DNA of 64,000 bases, from NCBI RefSeq assembly GCF_001619955.1, contig NZ_LQQO01000001.1:434001-498000 (forward strand), in the 5' to 3' direction. The translations under genes were made by a program, and so were the position numbers. The notes under the pieces are model-generated. The model was not told where the DNA came from and did no database searches. It saw nothing but the letters and a program-made list of their open reading frames with translations. This document shows positions 35,098 through 45,687 of this stretch, in pieces. Each line of letters begins with the position of its first letter. Position 1 is the first letter of the stretch. Source of the DNA: Sphingomonas hankookensis (lineage in GTDB: Bacteria > Pseudomonadota > Alphaproteobacteria > Sphingomonadales > Sphingomonadaceae).

Positions 35098-35145
35098 AAT
35101 GCCCGGAGCGGTTCGCGACGACGTCGCGACACTGTTCCGGGCATT
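35098..35145 (+). terminator. Two-tier hairpin after the dehydrogenase gene
   Basis: AATGCCCGGA (35098-35107) pairs with TCCGGGCATT (35136-35145); inside, TCGCGACGACGTCGCGA forms a second stem. There is no T-run, so it may be a terminator or an RNA-level regulatory structure. Confidence 0.5.
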
Positions 35146-35230
35146 CGGTGCGTTTACGTGGGCCATCCTGTCATGTTCCTTACCTGACATCGGTGGCGAA
35201 TGGTTCGCCACCCGCGAAAGGGTGTGACGC

Positions 35231-35386
35231 ATGACCAACGAGCCGCAACGCAGCCGCGCGGTTTTCTCGACCGAGGATTTCGGCCTGCTGAAGGAAGCCG
35301 TCGGCGCCTATGTCCGGCAGATTGCGGAAGAGCCGCGGTCGTCGAAATTCTCCAACCTCTACCATCGCCTCGGCCGACTAAGCTGA
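35231..35386 (+). CDS. Small hypothetical protein upstream of aceA (51 aa)
   Basis: An ATG at 35231 opens a 51-residue frame ending TGA at 35384-35386. The product has a polar N-terminus followed by FSTEDFGLLKEAVGAYVRQ and an end SKFSNLYHRLGRLS, a composition like a real soluble helical protein rather than random frame. A GAAAGGG sequence sits 6-12 nt upstream. It lies 111 bp before isocitrate lyase on the same strand. I do not recognise the family; the coding call rests on composition and ribosome site. Confidence 0.55.
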   Translation: MTNEPQRSRAVFSTEDFGLLKEAVGAYVRQIAEEPRSSKFSNLYHRLGRLS

Positions 35387-35497
35387 GCACCGCGCGGGCT
35401 GGCACCGCGCATCGTCCACCATCCCGACCACGCCCCGCCGGCGCGACCGCTTCGTCGCCGGTGGTCGCCCCGTGCCGTCCGTACAGAAGGACCGACC

Positions 35498-37093
35498 ATG
35501 ACCTATCAAGAACAGGCGGCCCGTGCCGCATCGCTGATCCAGCAGCATCGCGGCACCTGGGACGGCATCGATGCAGACGCCGTCGCGCGGATGCGGTTGC
35601 AGAACCGCTTCCTCACCGGCCTCGACATCGCCCGCTACACCGCCGGCATCATGCGGCGCGACATGGCGGCCTATGATGCCGATCCGGCGGCCTACACCCA
35701 GTCGCTGGGGTGCTGGCACGGCTTCATCGCGCAACAGAAGATCATCTCGATCAAGAAGCATTTTGGCACGACCAAGGGGCGCTACCTCTATCTGTCGGGC
35801 TGGATGGTCGCGGCCCTGCGCAGCGAGTTCGGTCCGCTGCCCGACCAGTCGATGCATGAGAAGACGAGCGTGCCCGCGCTGATCGCCGAACTCTACACCT
35901 TCCTGAAACAGGCCGATGCGCGCGAGTTGGGGATGCTGTTCCGCGACCTCGACGGGGCGCGGGCCGAGGGCAATGCCGTCGAGGCGCAGCGGCTGAGCAA
36001 CGCGATCGATCAGTATGAAACCCATGTCGTGCCGATCATCGCCGATATCGATGCGGGCTTCGGCAATGCCGAGGCGACCTACCTGCTCGCCAGGAAGATG
36101 ATCGAGGCCGGAGCCTGCGCGTTGCAGATCGAGAACCAGGTCAGCGACGAAAAACAGTGCGGCCATCAGGACGGCAAGGTCACCGTTCCGCACGAGGATT
36201 TTCTCGCGAAGGTCCGCGCCTGCCGCTACGCCTTCCTCGAACTGGGCGTCGAGGACGGCATCATTGTTACCCGGACCGATTCGCTGGGCGCTGGGCTGAC
36301 CAAGCAGATCGCCTATTCGACCGCGAAGGGCGATCTGGGCGACCAGTATAATGCCTTCCTCGATTGCGAGCCGGTCGATGACGTTTCCGCGCTGCGCGGC
36401 GATGTGGTGATCGAGCGCGACGGGCAATTGGTGCGGCCGAAGCGACTGGCGTCGAACCTGTTCCAGTTCCGCGAGGGGACCGGTGCGGATCGCTGCGTGC
36501 TGGACTGCATCACTTCGCTCCAGAATGGCGCCGACCTGCTGTGGATCGAGACCGAGAAGCCGCATATCGAACAGATCGCATCGATGGTCGACCGCATCCG
36601 TGCGGTCGTGCCGAACGCCAAGCTGGTCTACAATAATTCGCCCAGCTTCAACTGGACGCTGAATTTCCGCCAGCAGGTGTACGACCGTTGGGTCGAGGAA
36701 GGGCGCGACGTGTCGGGCTATGACCGGGCGAAGCTGATGAGTGTCGACTATGACGCGTCGGAACTGGCGCAGGAGGCCGACGAGAAGATCCGTACCTTCC
36801 AGCGGGATGCGAGCGCGCGCGCCGGCATCTTCCACCACCTCATCACCCTGCCGACCTACCACACGGCGGCGCTCAGCACCGATAATCTGGCGCGCGACTA
36901 TTTCGGCGATGCGGCGATGCTTGGTTATGTGAAGGGGGTGCAGCGCCAGGAAATCCGACGGGGTATCGCCTGCGTGAAGCATCAGAATATGAGCGGGTCG
37001 GATATCGGCGACGACCATAAGGAATATTTCGCCGGAGAGGCGGCGCTGAAGGCGGGCGGCGCGCACAATACGATGAATCAGTTCGCCGCCTGA
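35498..37093 (+). CDS. aceA: Isocitrate lyase (long form)
   Basis: A 531-residue isocitrate lyase, cleaving isocitrate to succinate and glyoxylate in the glyoxylate shunt needed for growth on acetate or fatty acids. The catalytic cysteine motif is KQCGH (SDEKQCGHQDGKVTVPHEDF), the variant of the long Pseudomonas-type enzyme rather than KKCGH of E. coli. VPIIADIDAGFG and NNSPSFNW segments are also present. Malate synthase is not in the window. The preceding ACAGAAGGACCGACC contains AAGGA at a suitable distance from the ATG. Confidence 0.95.
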   Translation: MTYQEQAARAASLIQQHRGTWDGIDADAVARMRLQNRFLTGLDIARYTAGIMRRDMAAYDADPAAYTQSLGCWHGFIAQQKIISIKKHFGTTKGRYLYLSGWMVAALRSEFGPLPDQSMHEKTSVPALIAELYTFLKQADARELGMLFRDLDGARAEGNAVEAQRLSNAIDQYETHVVPIIADIDAGFGNAEATYLLARKMIEAGACALQIENQVSDEKQCGHQDGKVTVPHEDFLAKVRACRYAFLELGVEDGIIVTRTDSLGAGLTKQIAYSTAKGDLGDQYNAFLDCEPVDDVSALRGDVVIERDGQLVRPKRLASNLFQFREGTGADRCVLDCITSLQNGADLLWIETEKPHIEQIASMVDRIRAVVPNAKLVYNNSPSFNWTLNFRQQVYDRWVEEGRDVSGYDRAKLMSVDYDASELAQEADEKIRTFQRDASARAGIFHHLITLPTYHTAALSTDNLARDYFGDAAMLGYVKGVQRQEIRRGIACVKHQNMSGSDIGDDHKEYFAGEAALKAGGAHNTMNQFAA

Positions 37094-37178
37094 GCGGGAC
37101 GCGAACAAGATTGCGCGGGGCTGCGGCGATGCGGTGGCCCCGTTGCAATTTCCGGCAATGTAAGGAGGTTACTACCGT

Positions 37179-37252
37179 TGGAGGCGCGACCGGGAATCGA
37201 ACCCGGGTGCAAGGATTTGCAGTCCTCTGCGTCACCACTCCGCCATCGCGCC
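37179..37252 (-). tRNA. tRNA-Cys (anticodon GCA)
   Basis: A 74-nt cloverleaf on the - strand: acceptor GGCGCGA/TCGCGCC, discriminator T, encoded CCA, anticodon loop CTGCAAA giving GCA, and T-loop GGTTCGATTCC. It converges with aceA. Confidence 0.95.
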
Positions 37253-37421
37253 TCGATACGGTGGGAGGCGGGCATTTGCGGGGCGCGCGCGCCGGTGTCA
37301 ACTGCCGGAATGCAAATTATCCCCGCAGGCATCCTTGGCGGCGGGCGTCGGTCGCGATAGACAGCGGCGATCGCGCGATGTGTGTTGCGCGGCTAAAACA
37401 GTTGTGCGACAGGATTGCACC

Positions 37422-38093
37422 ATGACCGATTCGATCCCGACCCGTCCCGATTTCGATGCGATGCGCCATGCGATGGTCGTCAGCCAGTTGCGTACCAGCG
37501 CCGTCAGCGACGTGCGCGTCGTCAGTGCGATGGGCGAGGTGCCACGCGAAGTCTTCGTGCCGCCCGCGCAGGCGGAGGTCGCCTATCGCGACGCACCGCT
37601 GCCGCTCAGTGGCGACCGCGCGATCAACCCGCCGCTGATTACCGGTCGCCTGCTGACCGCCGCCGAAGTGCAGCCGACCGACCGCGTGCTGCTGGTCGGG
37701 GCCGCCATGGGCTATGCCGCCGCCGTGCTCGCCCGGCTGGCCGGTTCGGTCGTGGCGCTGGAGGAGGATGCCGCGCTGGCCGCCGCCGCGCGTGACGCGA
37801 TCGCGGACGCGACGGTGGAGGTGGTCGAAGGACCGCTCAATGCCGGTTGGGCGCAGGGTGCACCCTATGACGTCATCGTCATCGACGGCGCCGTGGAGTC
37901 GGTTCCCGACGCGATCGTCACGCAGCTGGCCCCCGGCGGGCGGCTGACCACCGGCATCGTCGATCGCGGCGTGACCCGGCTGGCACTGGGCCGTCGCACC
38001 GAGGGCGGGTTCGGGCTGGTCGATTTTGCCGATCTCGGCTGCGTCGAGCTGCCCGGTTTCGCCAAGCCCAAGACATTTCAGTTCGCAAGGTAA
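37422..38093 (+). CDS. Protein-L-isoaspartate O-methyltransferase-like protein
   Basis: A 223-residue SAM-dependent methyltransferase fold of the Pcm family, which repairs isoaspartyl residues. The N-terminal DFDAMRHAMVVSQLRTSAVSD and VPREVFVPPAQAEVAYRDAPLPL match Pcm. However, motif I reads LVGAAMGYAAAVLA where true Pcm has a GTGSGYQ-like loop, so SAM binding or specificity may differ. It is followed 7 bp later by a TolC-family gene, a pairing I recall from other sphingomonads. Function as a repair enzyme is therefore only probable. Confidence 0.75.
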   Translation: MTDSIPTRPDFDAMRHAMVVSQLRTSAVSDVRVVSAMGEVPREVFVPPAQAEVAYRDAPLPLSGDRAINPPLITGRLLTAAEVQPTDRVLLVGAAMGYAAAVLARLAGSVVALEEDAALAAAARDAIADATVEVVEGPLNAGWAQGAPYDVIVIDGAVESVPDAIVTQLAPGGRLTTGIVDRGVTRLALGRRTEGGFGLVDFADLGCVELPGFAKPKTFQFAR

Positions 38094-38100
38094 GGGACAT

Positions 38101-39672
38101 ATGCGGGGGGGGAAGTTCATTACCGGAGTCGCGGCGCTGGCGCTGCTGGCCGGGCCGGCGAATGCGGAAACGCTGCGCGAGGCATTGGCGCGGGCCTATG
38201 CCACCAACCCGCAGCTGACCGGCGCGCGGGCGAACCTGCGCGCGACCGACGAGGGCGTACCGCTGGCGCGCTCGCAGGGCCTGCCGCAGGTCACGACCCA
38301 GAGCTCGGTGATCGAGAACGTCATCACCCCGGCAAGCCGCGGCTTCACCCAGGCCCCACGCCAGGGCACCGTGCAGGTGCAGGTATCGCAGTCGCTGTTC
38401 GCCGGCGGGTCGGTGCGCAACAATGTCCGCGCCGCCGATGCGCGGGTCGATGCCGGCCGTGCCAACCTGCGCAGCACCGAGGCGAATGTCTTCACGCTGG
38501 TCGTCGCCGCCTATAATGACGTCATCCGCGACGAAGCGATCGTCCGGCTGAACCAGCAGAATGTCCGCGTGCTGGAAGTGAACCTCCAGGCATCGAAGGA
38601 CCGGTTCCAGGTCGGCGACCTGACCCGCACCGACGTTGCGCAGTCGGAGGCACGGCTGGCATCGGCGCAGGCGCAGTTGCGCAATGCCGAAGCGTCGCTG
38701 ATCCGCAGCCGCGAAAACTATGTCGCGACCACCGGTTCGCCGGCCGCGACGCTCGACACGCCGCCGGTGCTCCCCAACCTGCCGGTCGATCCCAATGCGG
38801 CGGTCGGGGTGGCGGTTGCGAACAATCCCGCGCTGATCGCCGCGCGTCGTACCAGCGATGCCGCCGGGTTCGACGTCAGCGTGGCGCGCGCCAGCCGGCT
38901 GCCGACGATCAGCGCGGTCGGTGGCGGCGGCTATACCAGCTTCCTCGGATCGGCTGAGTCGGTGAACGGCATCGTGTTGCAGCAGGACGGCGGTCAGGCG
39001 CAGGTCGGCGTGCAGATGAGCCTGCCGCTGTGGCAGAGCGGCCGTCCGAGCGCCCAGATTCGCCGGGCGCAGGCGCTGGAAGGCGCCGCGATCGAACAGG
39101 TGACGCAGGTCGAACGTACCGTCGTTTCCGACGCCCGCTCGGCCTTCGCCGCGTGGCAGTCGGCGCTGCGCGTGATCCAGTCGTCGGAAGTGCAGGTCGC
39201 GGCGAACCGCCTGTCGCTGGAGGGCGTTCGCGCCGAGAACAGCGTGGGCACGCGCACGATCCTTGACATCCTGAACGCCGAACAGGAACTGCTCAATTCG
39301 CAGGTCCAGCTGGTGTCGGCCCGGCGCGACGCCTATGTCGCGGGCTTCGCGCTGCTGGCGGCGATGGGCAAGGCCGAGGCACGCGATCTGGGCCTCGACG
39401 GTGGCGCGCTCTACGATCCGACGGTCAATTACAGCCGGGTGCGCAACAATATCTGGGACTGGAGCGGCGATCCCGCGCCGGTGCCGATCGCGCCCAGCAC
39501 GGTGAACAGCCCGGCGCAGACCCCGGTCGTCACCCGCGAACTCGATCCGTCGCTGCAGCGCAGCCCCAATCCGTACACCCCGACCCAGGGCATCGATGCC
39601 CCCAATCGGCAGGGCGGCGCCCCGCGCGCCACGCAGGGCGTTGACACGCCGCGCGCCAACCCCGACAGCTAA
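38101..39672 (+). CDS. tolC: TolC-family outer membrane efflux/secretion channel
   Basis: A 523-residue TolC-like protein with a signal peptide (about 1-22, ending AGPANA) and two tandem OEP repeats forming the trimeric barrel and alpha-helical tunnel (LREALARAYATNPQL at the first helix, ASKDRFQVGDLTRTDVAQSEARL in the first repeat, NRLSLEGVRAENSVGTRTILDILNAE in the second). It is the outer-membrane exit for type I secretion or tripartite efflux. The last ~90 residues are a Pro/Asn-rich tail. A run of eight G lies in codons 2-4. No inner-membrane pump is adjacent. Confidence 0.9.
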   Translation: MRGGKFITGVAALALLAGPANAETLREALARAYATNPQLTGARANLRATDEGVPLARSQGLPQVTTQSSVIENVITPASRGFTQAPRQGTVQVQVSQSLFAGGSVRNNVRAADARVDAGRANLRSTEANVFTLVVAAYNDVIRDEAIVRLNQQNVRVLEVNLQASKDRFQVGDLTRTDVAQSEARLASAQAQLRNAEASLIRSRENYVATTGSPAATLDTPPVLPNLPVDPNAAVGVAVANNPALIAARRTSDAAGFDVSVARASRLPTISAVGGGGYTSFLGSAESVNGIVLQQDGGQAQVGVQMSLPLWQSGRPSAQIRRAQALEGAAIEQVTQVERTVVSDARSAFAAWQSALRVIQSSEVQVAANRLSLEGVRAENSVGTRTILDILNAEQELLNSQVQLVSARRDAYVAGFALLAAMGKAEARDLGLDGGALYDPTVNYSRVRNNIWDWSGDPAPVPIAPSTVNSPAQTPVVTRELDPSLQRSPNPYTPTQGIDAPNRQGGAPRATQGVDTPRANPDS

Positions 39673-39691
39673 GCGTTCAGAGGCGATAGAG

Positions 39692-40246
39692 ATGAGGGTT
39701 GCGATGGGCGATATCAGCAACGAAACGTCGATGGAGGACATCCTGTCCTCGATCAAGCGGATCATCGCCGAAGAGGGCGAAGGATCGGCCCAGGCGTTGC
39801 GCGGGCGCAAATCGATTCGGACTGCGCAGCAGGTCCGCGACATCGACGACCGCGACGAGGTGCTGGAACTGAACCAGAGCGTCGCCGCGCCGCCGCCTCC
39901 GCCGTCGCGGGTCGACGCGATGCGGGCAGAGGCGATGCGCGCCGAACCGCCGCGTGTCGAGCGTGCCCGTGCACCCGAACCGGAGCCCGAACCCGTCGCC
40001 GCCGCGCCCGCGCCGAAGGTCGATCCGTCGATCGTGTCGGAACGTGCCGCCGAGGCGAGCCGCGGTGCGCTCGACCAGCTGTCGCGGCTGGTCGTGAAGC
40101 CGGAAACGCCAGGTTCCGATTCGCTCGAAGGGCTGGTGCGCGAGATGCTCAGACCGATGCTGCGCGAATGGCTCGATGCGCAGCTGCCCGGCATCGTCGA
40201 ATCGATGGTCGCGCGCGAGATCGCCCGGATCAGCGGGCGCGAGTAA
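39692..40246 (+). CDS. popZ: PopZ-like polar organising protein (DUF2497)
   Basis: A 184-residue protein with the two-ended PopZ architecture: a conserved N-terminal helix (SMEDILSSIKRIIAEE), a long acidic Pro/Glu-rich disordered middle (about 60-125), and a C-terminal oligomerisation region (LEGLVREMLRPMLREWLDAQ, then LPGIVESMVAREIARI). In Caulobacter PopZ forms a polar condensate anchoring ParB and cell-cycle proteins. Start codons at 39692 and 39704 are both supported by nearby purine-rich sites; 39692 is used. It lies between tolC and valS. Confidence 0.85.
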   Translation: MRVAMGDISNETSMEDILSSIKRIIAEEGEGSAQALRGRKSIRTAQQVRDIDDRDEVLELNQSVAAPPPPPSRVDAMRAEAMRAEPPRVERARAPEPEPEPVAAAPAPKVDPSIVSERAAEASRGALDQLSRLVVKPETPGSDSLEGLVREMLRPMLREWLDAQLPGIVESMVAREIARISGRE

Positions 40247-40306
40247 CGCCGCTCTCTTGCCCCCACTCTCTTGCAACGCCGCCGCATCCGCGCCATGCGG
40301 CGGTGC

Positions 40307-42982
40307 ATGAGCGAACTGCCCAAGACTTTCGACCCCGCCGCCATCGAAGCGCGCTGGTATGCCCATTGGGAACAATGCGGCCTGTTCCGCCCCGAGCGTC
40401 CGAACGCGACGCCGTGGACCATCGTCAATCCGCCGCCCAACGTGACGGGCAGCCTGCATATCGGCCACGCGCTCGACAATACGCTGCAGGATATTCTGGT
40501 CCGTCATGCCCGGTTGCAGGGCAAGGACGCGCGCTGGGTCGTCGGCACCGACCATGCCGGCATCGCGACGCAGATGGTCGTCGAACGCCAGATGAACGCG
40601 GCCGGGCAGAAGCGCACCGACTTCACGCGTGACGCCTTCATCGAAAAGGTCTGGGACTGGAAGGCCGAAAGCGGCGGGCAGATCACGGGGCAGTTGCGGC
40701 GCCTGGGCTGTTCGATGGATTGGGCCAACGAACGCTTCACCATGGACGAGGGCTTTTCGAAGGCCGTGCTCAAGGTCTTCGTCGAGCTGCATCGGCAGGG
40801 CCTGCTTTATCGCGACAAGCGGCTGGTCAACTGGGACCCGGGCCTCGGCACCGCGATCAGCGATCTCGAGGTGGAGACGCGCGAGGTCAGAGGGAGCTTC
40901 TGGCGCCTGCGCTATCCGCTCGCCGACGGATCAGGCTTCATTGAGGTCGCGACGACGCGGCCCGAAACGATGCTGGCCGACATGGCGGTCGCGGTGCATC
41001 CCGACGACGCGCGGTATACCGCACTGATCGGCAAGCAGGTGCGCCTGCCGATCACCGGTCGCCTGATCCCGATCCTCGCCGACGAACATGCCGACCCCGA
41101 GCTCGGGTCGGGCGCGGTGAAGATTACGCCGGGCCATGACTTCAACGATTTCGAGGTCGGCCGCCGCGCGGGCTTCGAGGCCCGCGACATGCTCAACATG
41201 CTCGATGCCAAGGCGCGCATCGTCCAGACCGCGGACGGCCTGATCCCCGACGCGTTCCTCGGCCTGTCGACCGCCGACGCGCGCAAGGCGGTCGTCGCGC
41301 GGCTGAAGGACGAAGGCGTCCTGATCCCGCATGTCGACAAGGACGGCGCCGAACACGACGCCGAGCCACGCACGATCCAGACTCCGTTCGGCGACCGTTC
41401 GGGCGTGGTGATCGAGCCGTGGCTGACCGACCAATGGTATGTCGATGCCAAGACGTTGGCCCAGCCGGCGATCGAGGCGGTGCGGTCGGGCGCGGTCAAG
41501 ATCGTGCCGAAATCGTGGGAAAAGACCTATTTCAACTGGATGGAGAATATCCAGCCTTGGTGCGTGTCGCGCCAGCTGTGGTGGGGGCATCGCATACCCG
41601 CGTGGTTCGCCGATGACGGTCGGGTGTTCGTCGCCGAGACCTATGAAGCGGCGCAGGCCGAGGCGGGCGAAGGCGTTGCGCTCAAGCAGGACGAGGACGT
41701 CCTCGACACCTGGTTCTCGTCTGCGCTGTGGCCCTTCGCGACCCTAGGCTGGCCGGAGAACACCGACCCGACGCTTGGCGGGCGCTACAGCAACGACGTG
41801 CTGATTTCGGGCTTCGACATCCTGTTCTTCTGGGACGCGCGGATGTTGATGCAGGGCATCCACTTCATGAAGGAGGTGCCGTTCAAGACGCTGTACCTCC
41901 ACGGGCTCGTCCGTGCCGCCGATGGCGCCAAGATGTCGAAGTCGAAGGGCAACACCGTCGATCCGCTCGGGCTGATCGATCGCTATGGCGCCGACGCGCT
42001 GCGCTTCTTCATGGCGGCGATGGAGAGCCAGGGCCGCGACATCAAGATGGATGAGAAGCGGGTCGAGGGCTATCGCAACTTCGCGACGAAGCTGTGGAAC
42101 GCGACCCGTTTTGCGCAGGCCAACGGCATCGGCGCATCAACGACGATCGAGCCGCCCCGGGCCGAGCTGGCGGTCAATCGCTGGATCATCGCCGAGACGA
42201 TCGAGACGGTGCAGGCGCTGGACCTCGCGCTCGCCGATCTGCGCTTCGACGGTGCGGCGAACACGATCTACCAGTTCACGTGGAGCCGGTTCTGCGACTG
42301 GTATCTCGAACTGATCAAGCCGGTGTTGCAGGGTGGGGCCGAGAGCGGCGAGGAAACGCGCGCGGTCGCCGGTTGGGTGCTCGACCAGATATTGGTCATG
42401 CTCCACCCGTTCATGCCGTTCATCACCGAAGAATTGTGGCACGCGCTTGGGGCACGGTCGAACGACCTGCTCGTCGCCCGCTGGCCCATGGCGGATGCGC
42501 GGGCGATCGATCCGGCGGCACGCGAGGAGATCGACTGGCTGGTCCGGCTGGTGAGCGAAATCCGCGCGGCGCGGACCGAGCTGAACGTGCCGCCGGGCGC
42601 GCGCCTGTCGCTGCATGTTCGCGATGCTTCGGGCGAGACGGCCGAGCGGTTGGCGCGACAGGGTGCGGTGCTGGCGCGGCTAGCGCGGGTCGATGCGGTT
42701 GCGGGCGATGCGCCGGCCGGTGGCGCGTTGCAGATCGTAGTTGACGAAGCGACCTTCGTCCTGCCGCTGGGCGACGTTATCGATCTCGATGCGGAACGCG
42801 CCCGCCTGACCAAGGCGATCGCGGCGGCGGAGAAGGAGCGCGATGCGCTCGCCGGGCGGCTGGGCAATGCGAGCTTCGTGGAGCGCGCCAAGCCCGAAGC
42901 GGTCGAAAAGGCGCGGGCGGACCATGCCGACAAGATGACCGAGGCGGCACGGTTGCACGCGGCGCTGGGGCGGCTGGGCTAA
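40307..42982 (+). CDS. valS: Valyl-tRNA synthetase
   Basis: An 891-residue class I synthetase that charges tRNA-Val. HIGH is present ([15 protein letters not shown]), KMSKS is exact ([14 protein letters not shown]), and the CP1 editing domain lies between ([19 protein letters not shown]). The C-terminus has the ValS coiled coil ([20 protein letters not shown]). The ATG at 40307 gives the canonical [17 protein letters not shown] start; upstream in-frame Met codons at 40271 encode a basic stretch not typical of the family. Confidence 0.97.
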   Translation: MSELPKTFDPAAIEARWYAHWEQCGLFRPERPNATPWTIVNPPPNVTGSLHIGHALDNTLQDILVRHARLQGKDARWVVGTDHAGIATQMVVERQMNAAGQKRTDFTRDAFIEKVWDWKAESGGQITGQLRRLGCSMDWANERFTMDEGFSKAVLKVFVELHRQGLLYRDKRLVNWDPGLGTAISDLEVETREVRGSFWRLRYPLADGSGFIEVATTRPETMLADMAVAVHPDDARYTALIGKQVRLPITGRLIPILADEHADPELGSGAVKITPGHDFNDFEVGRRAGFEARDMLNMLDAKARIVQTADGLIPDAFLGLSTADARKAVVARLKDEGVLIPHVDKDGAEHDAEPRTIQTPFGDRSGVVIEPWLTDQWYVDAKTLAQPAIEAVRSGAVKIVPKSWEKTYFNWMENIQPWCVSRQLWWGHRIPAWFADDGRVFVAETYEAAQAEAGEGVALKQDEDVLDTWFSSALWPFATLGWPENTDPTLGGRYSNDVLISGFDILFFWDARMLMQGIHFMKEVPFKTLYLHGLVRAADGAKMSKSKGNTVDPLGLIDRYGADALRFFMAAMESQGRDIKMDEKRVEGYRNFATKLWNATRFAQANGIGASTTIEPPRAELAVNRWIIAETIETVQALDLALADLRFDGAANTIYQFTWSRFCDWYLELIKPVLQGGAESGEETRAVAGWVLDQILVMLHPFMPFITEELWHALGARSNDLLVARWPMADARAIDPAAREEIDWLVRLVSEIRAARTELNVPPGARLSLHVRDASGETAERLARQGAVLARLARVDAVAGDAPAGGALQIVVDEATFVLPLGDVIDLDAERARLTKAIAAAEKERDALAGRLGNASFVERAKPEAVEKARADHADKMTEAARLHAALGRLG

Positions 42983-42990
42983 GGTGCTTC

Positions 42991-43087
42991 GTCATTCCGG
43001 CGGAGGCCGGAATCCATGGATGGGGTGACGGCGGCGTTTCTGCCGTGAGCGCCCGACACAATGGATTCCGGCCTTCGCCGGAATGAC
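42991..43087. repeat. REP-like inverted pair 1 of the valS downstream cluster
   Basis: Arms at 42991-43017 (GTCATTCCGGCGGAGGCC...) and 43061-43087 are reverse complements with one mismatch. They are the same family as the pair at 29434-29527, with CCGGC replacing CCCGC in the inner hairpin. Confidence 0.8.
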
Positions 43088-43111
43088 GGGGTTTTTGTTG
43101 GCGACCCGCTC

Positions 43112-43204
43112 GTCATTCCCGCGAATGCGGGAATCCATAAACGCGACGGTTCGGTTCCATCGCTGGCGTCAGCGCTTATGGGTCCCCGCCTGCGCGGGGA
43201 CGAC
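43112..43204. repeat. REP-like inverted pair 2 of the valS downstream cluster
   Basis: A left arm at 43112-43138 (GTCATTCCCGCGAATGCG...) and a diverged right arm at 43178-43204 (ATGGGTCCCCGCC...) form a second inverted pair ending 1 bp from the stop of the leftward lipid-kinase gene. Together the four arms fill the 223 bp between valS and that gene. Confidence 0.75.
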
Positions 43205-43205
43205 G

Positions 43206-44090
43206 TCACTCTTCGACCGGCGCCATCACCTCGATGATCCCCGCCGCGATCTTCGCCATGACCGGCGTCTTCGCCAGCACCTCGCCATCGATTGAGATCG
43301 GCAGCGGCGGGTTGGTCTCGATCCGGAGCGACTGGCCGTGGAACGTCACGGTATCCACCCGGCGGGAGTCGAGCCGGAAGAAGCCGGCCGCCCAGTTGCG
43401 GGCCAAGCTGCGCTTGCCCTTGCCGCACACGACCTGAACGATGATCTCTCCGCTGTCCAACCGCGCTTCCTCGACCAGTTCGGTGCCGCCATGAAAGCGC
43501 CCGTTCGAGATGCGAACCTCGGTCGCCATCATCCGCTTGGCGCTAGCACCCTGGCCGACGATCAGCTCAAACGGATGGAACTTCGCGAATTGCAGCGAGG
43601 CCCAGGCGAGATAGCCGACCCGCCCGAACAGCTTCTTGACGCCATGCGGTACGGTCTTGGCGATCTGCGGCGACAGGCCGATTGCGGCGCAATTGGCGAA
43701 GTAATCGCCGTCGATCATGCCGAGGTCGATGCGGCGCGGCCGGCCTGTCTTCAGCACCTCCACTGCACCCGGAATGTCGAGCGGGATACCGAGCGTCCGG
43801 CAGAAGCTGTTGGCGGTGCCGAGCGGCAGCACGCCAAGAACGACGTCGTGCCCCAGCAGATAGTCGACCAGGCTGCTGATCGTCCCGTCACCCCCGCCCA
43901 GGATCACCATGTCCGGCTTGCGCTCCAGCGCGCGCTTCAGCGTCGGGACGAGCTGATCGGGGTCTTCGACGGCATGGGCGTCGACCTCGAACGCGGCGCC
44001 CTGCAAGGCGTGGCACGCCTGGGCGAACTGGTCCTGCCCGCTGCGTGACCGGGCGTTGACGATCATGGCGGCGGTGCGGATGCGGTTCAT
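43206..44090 (-). CDS. Diacylglycerol/sphingolipid kinase-family lipid kinase
   Basis: A 294-residue DAGK-catalytic-domain protein of the YegS/DgkB type, phosphorylating a lipid hydroxyl with ATP. Motifs: MIVNARSRSG (N-terminal), ILGGGDGTIS (nucleotide loop), LPLGTANSFCRTLGIP, and the C-terminal domain with ISIDGEVL. Sphingomonads make glycosphingolipids, so the true lipid substrate could be a sphingoid base rather than diacylglycerol. The ATG at 44090 fits the family length; upstream in-frame sequence is non-coding. It is divergent from hemB with a shared 83-bp promoter region. Confidence 0.88.
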   Translation of the reverse strand: MNRIRTAAMIVNARSRSGQDQFAQACHALQGAAFEVDAHAVEDPDQLVPTLKRALERKPDMVILGGGDGTISSLVDYLLGHDVVLGVLPLGTANSFCRTLGIPLDIPGAVEVLKTGRPRRIDLGMIDGDYFANCAAIGLSPQIAKTVPHGVKKLFGRVGYLAWASLQFAKFHPFELIVGQGASAKRMMATEVRISNGRFHGGTELVEEARLDSGEIIVQVVCGKGKRSLARNWAAGFFRLDSRRVDTVTFHGQSLRIETNPPLPISIDGEVLAKTPVMAKIAAGIIEVMAPVEE

Positions 44091-44097
44091 GGCGTCG

Positions 44098-45683
<1,586 letters not shown>

Positions 45684-45687
<4 letters not shown>

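Noticed and set aside
37335-37421. An upstream extension of the pcm-like gene
   Set aside because: Homology to Pcm begins shortly after the ATG at 37422. The extension encodes a basic stretch with no match.
42991-43204. The clustered repeats after valS as a possible CRISPR array
   Set aside because: Arms alternate in orientation, spacing is irregular and there are only four units; this is a REP-like inverted cluster. No cas genes are present.
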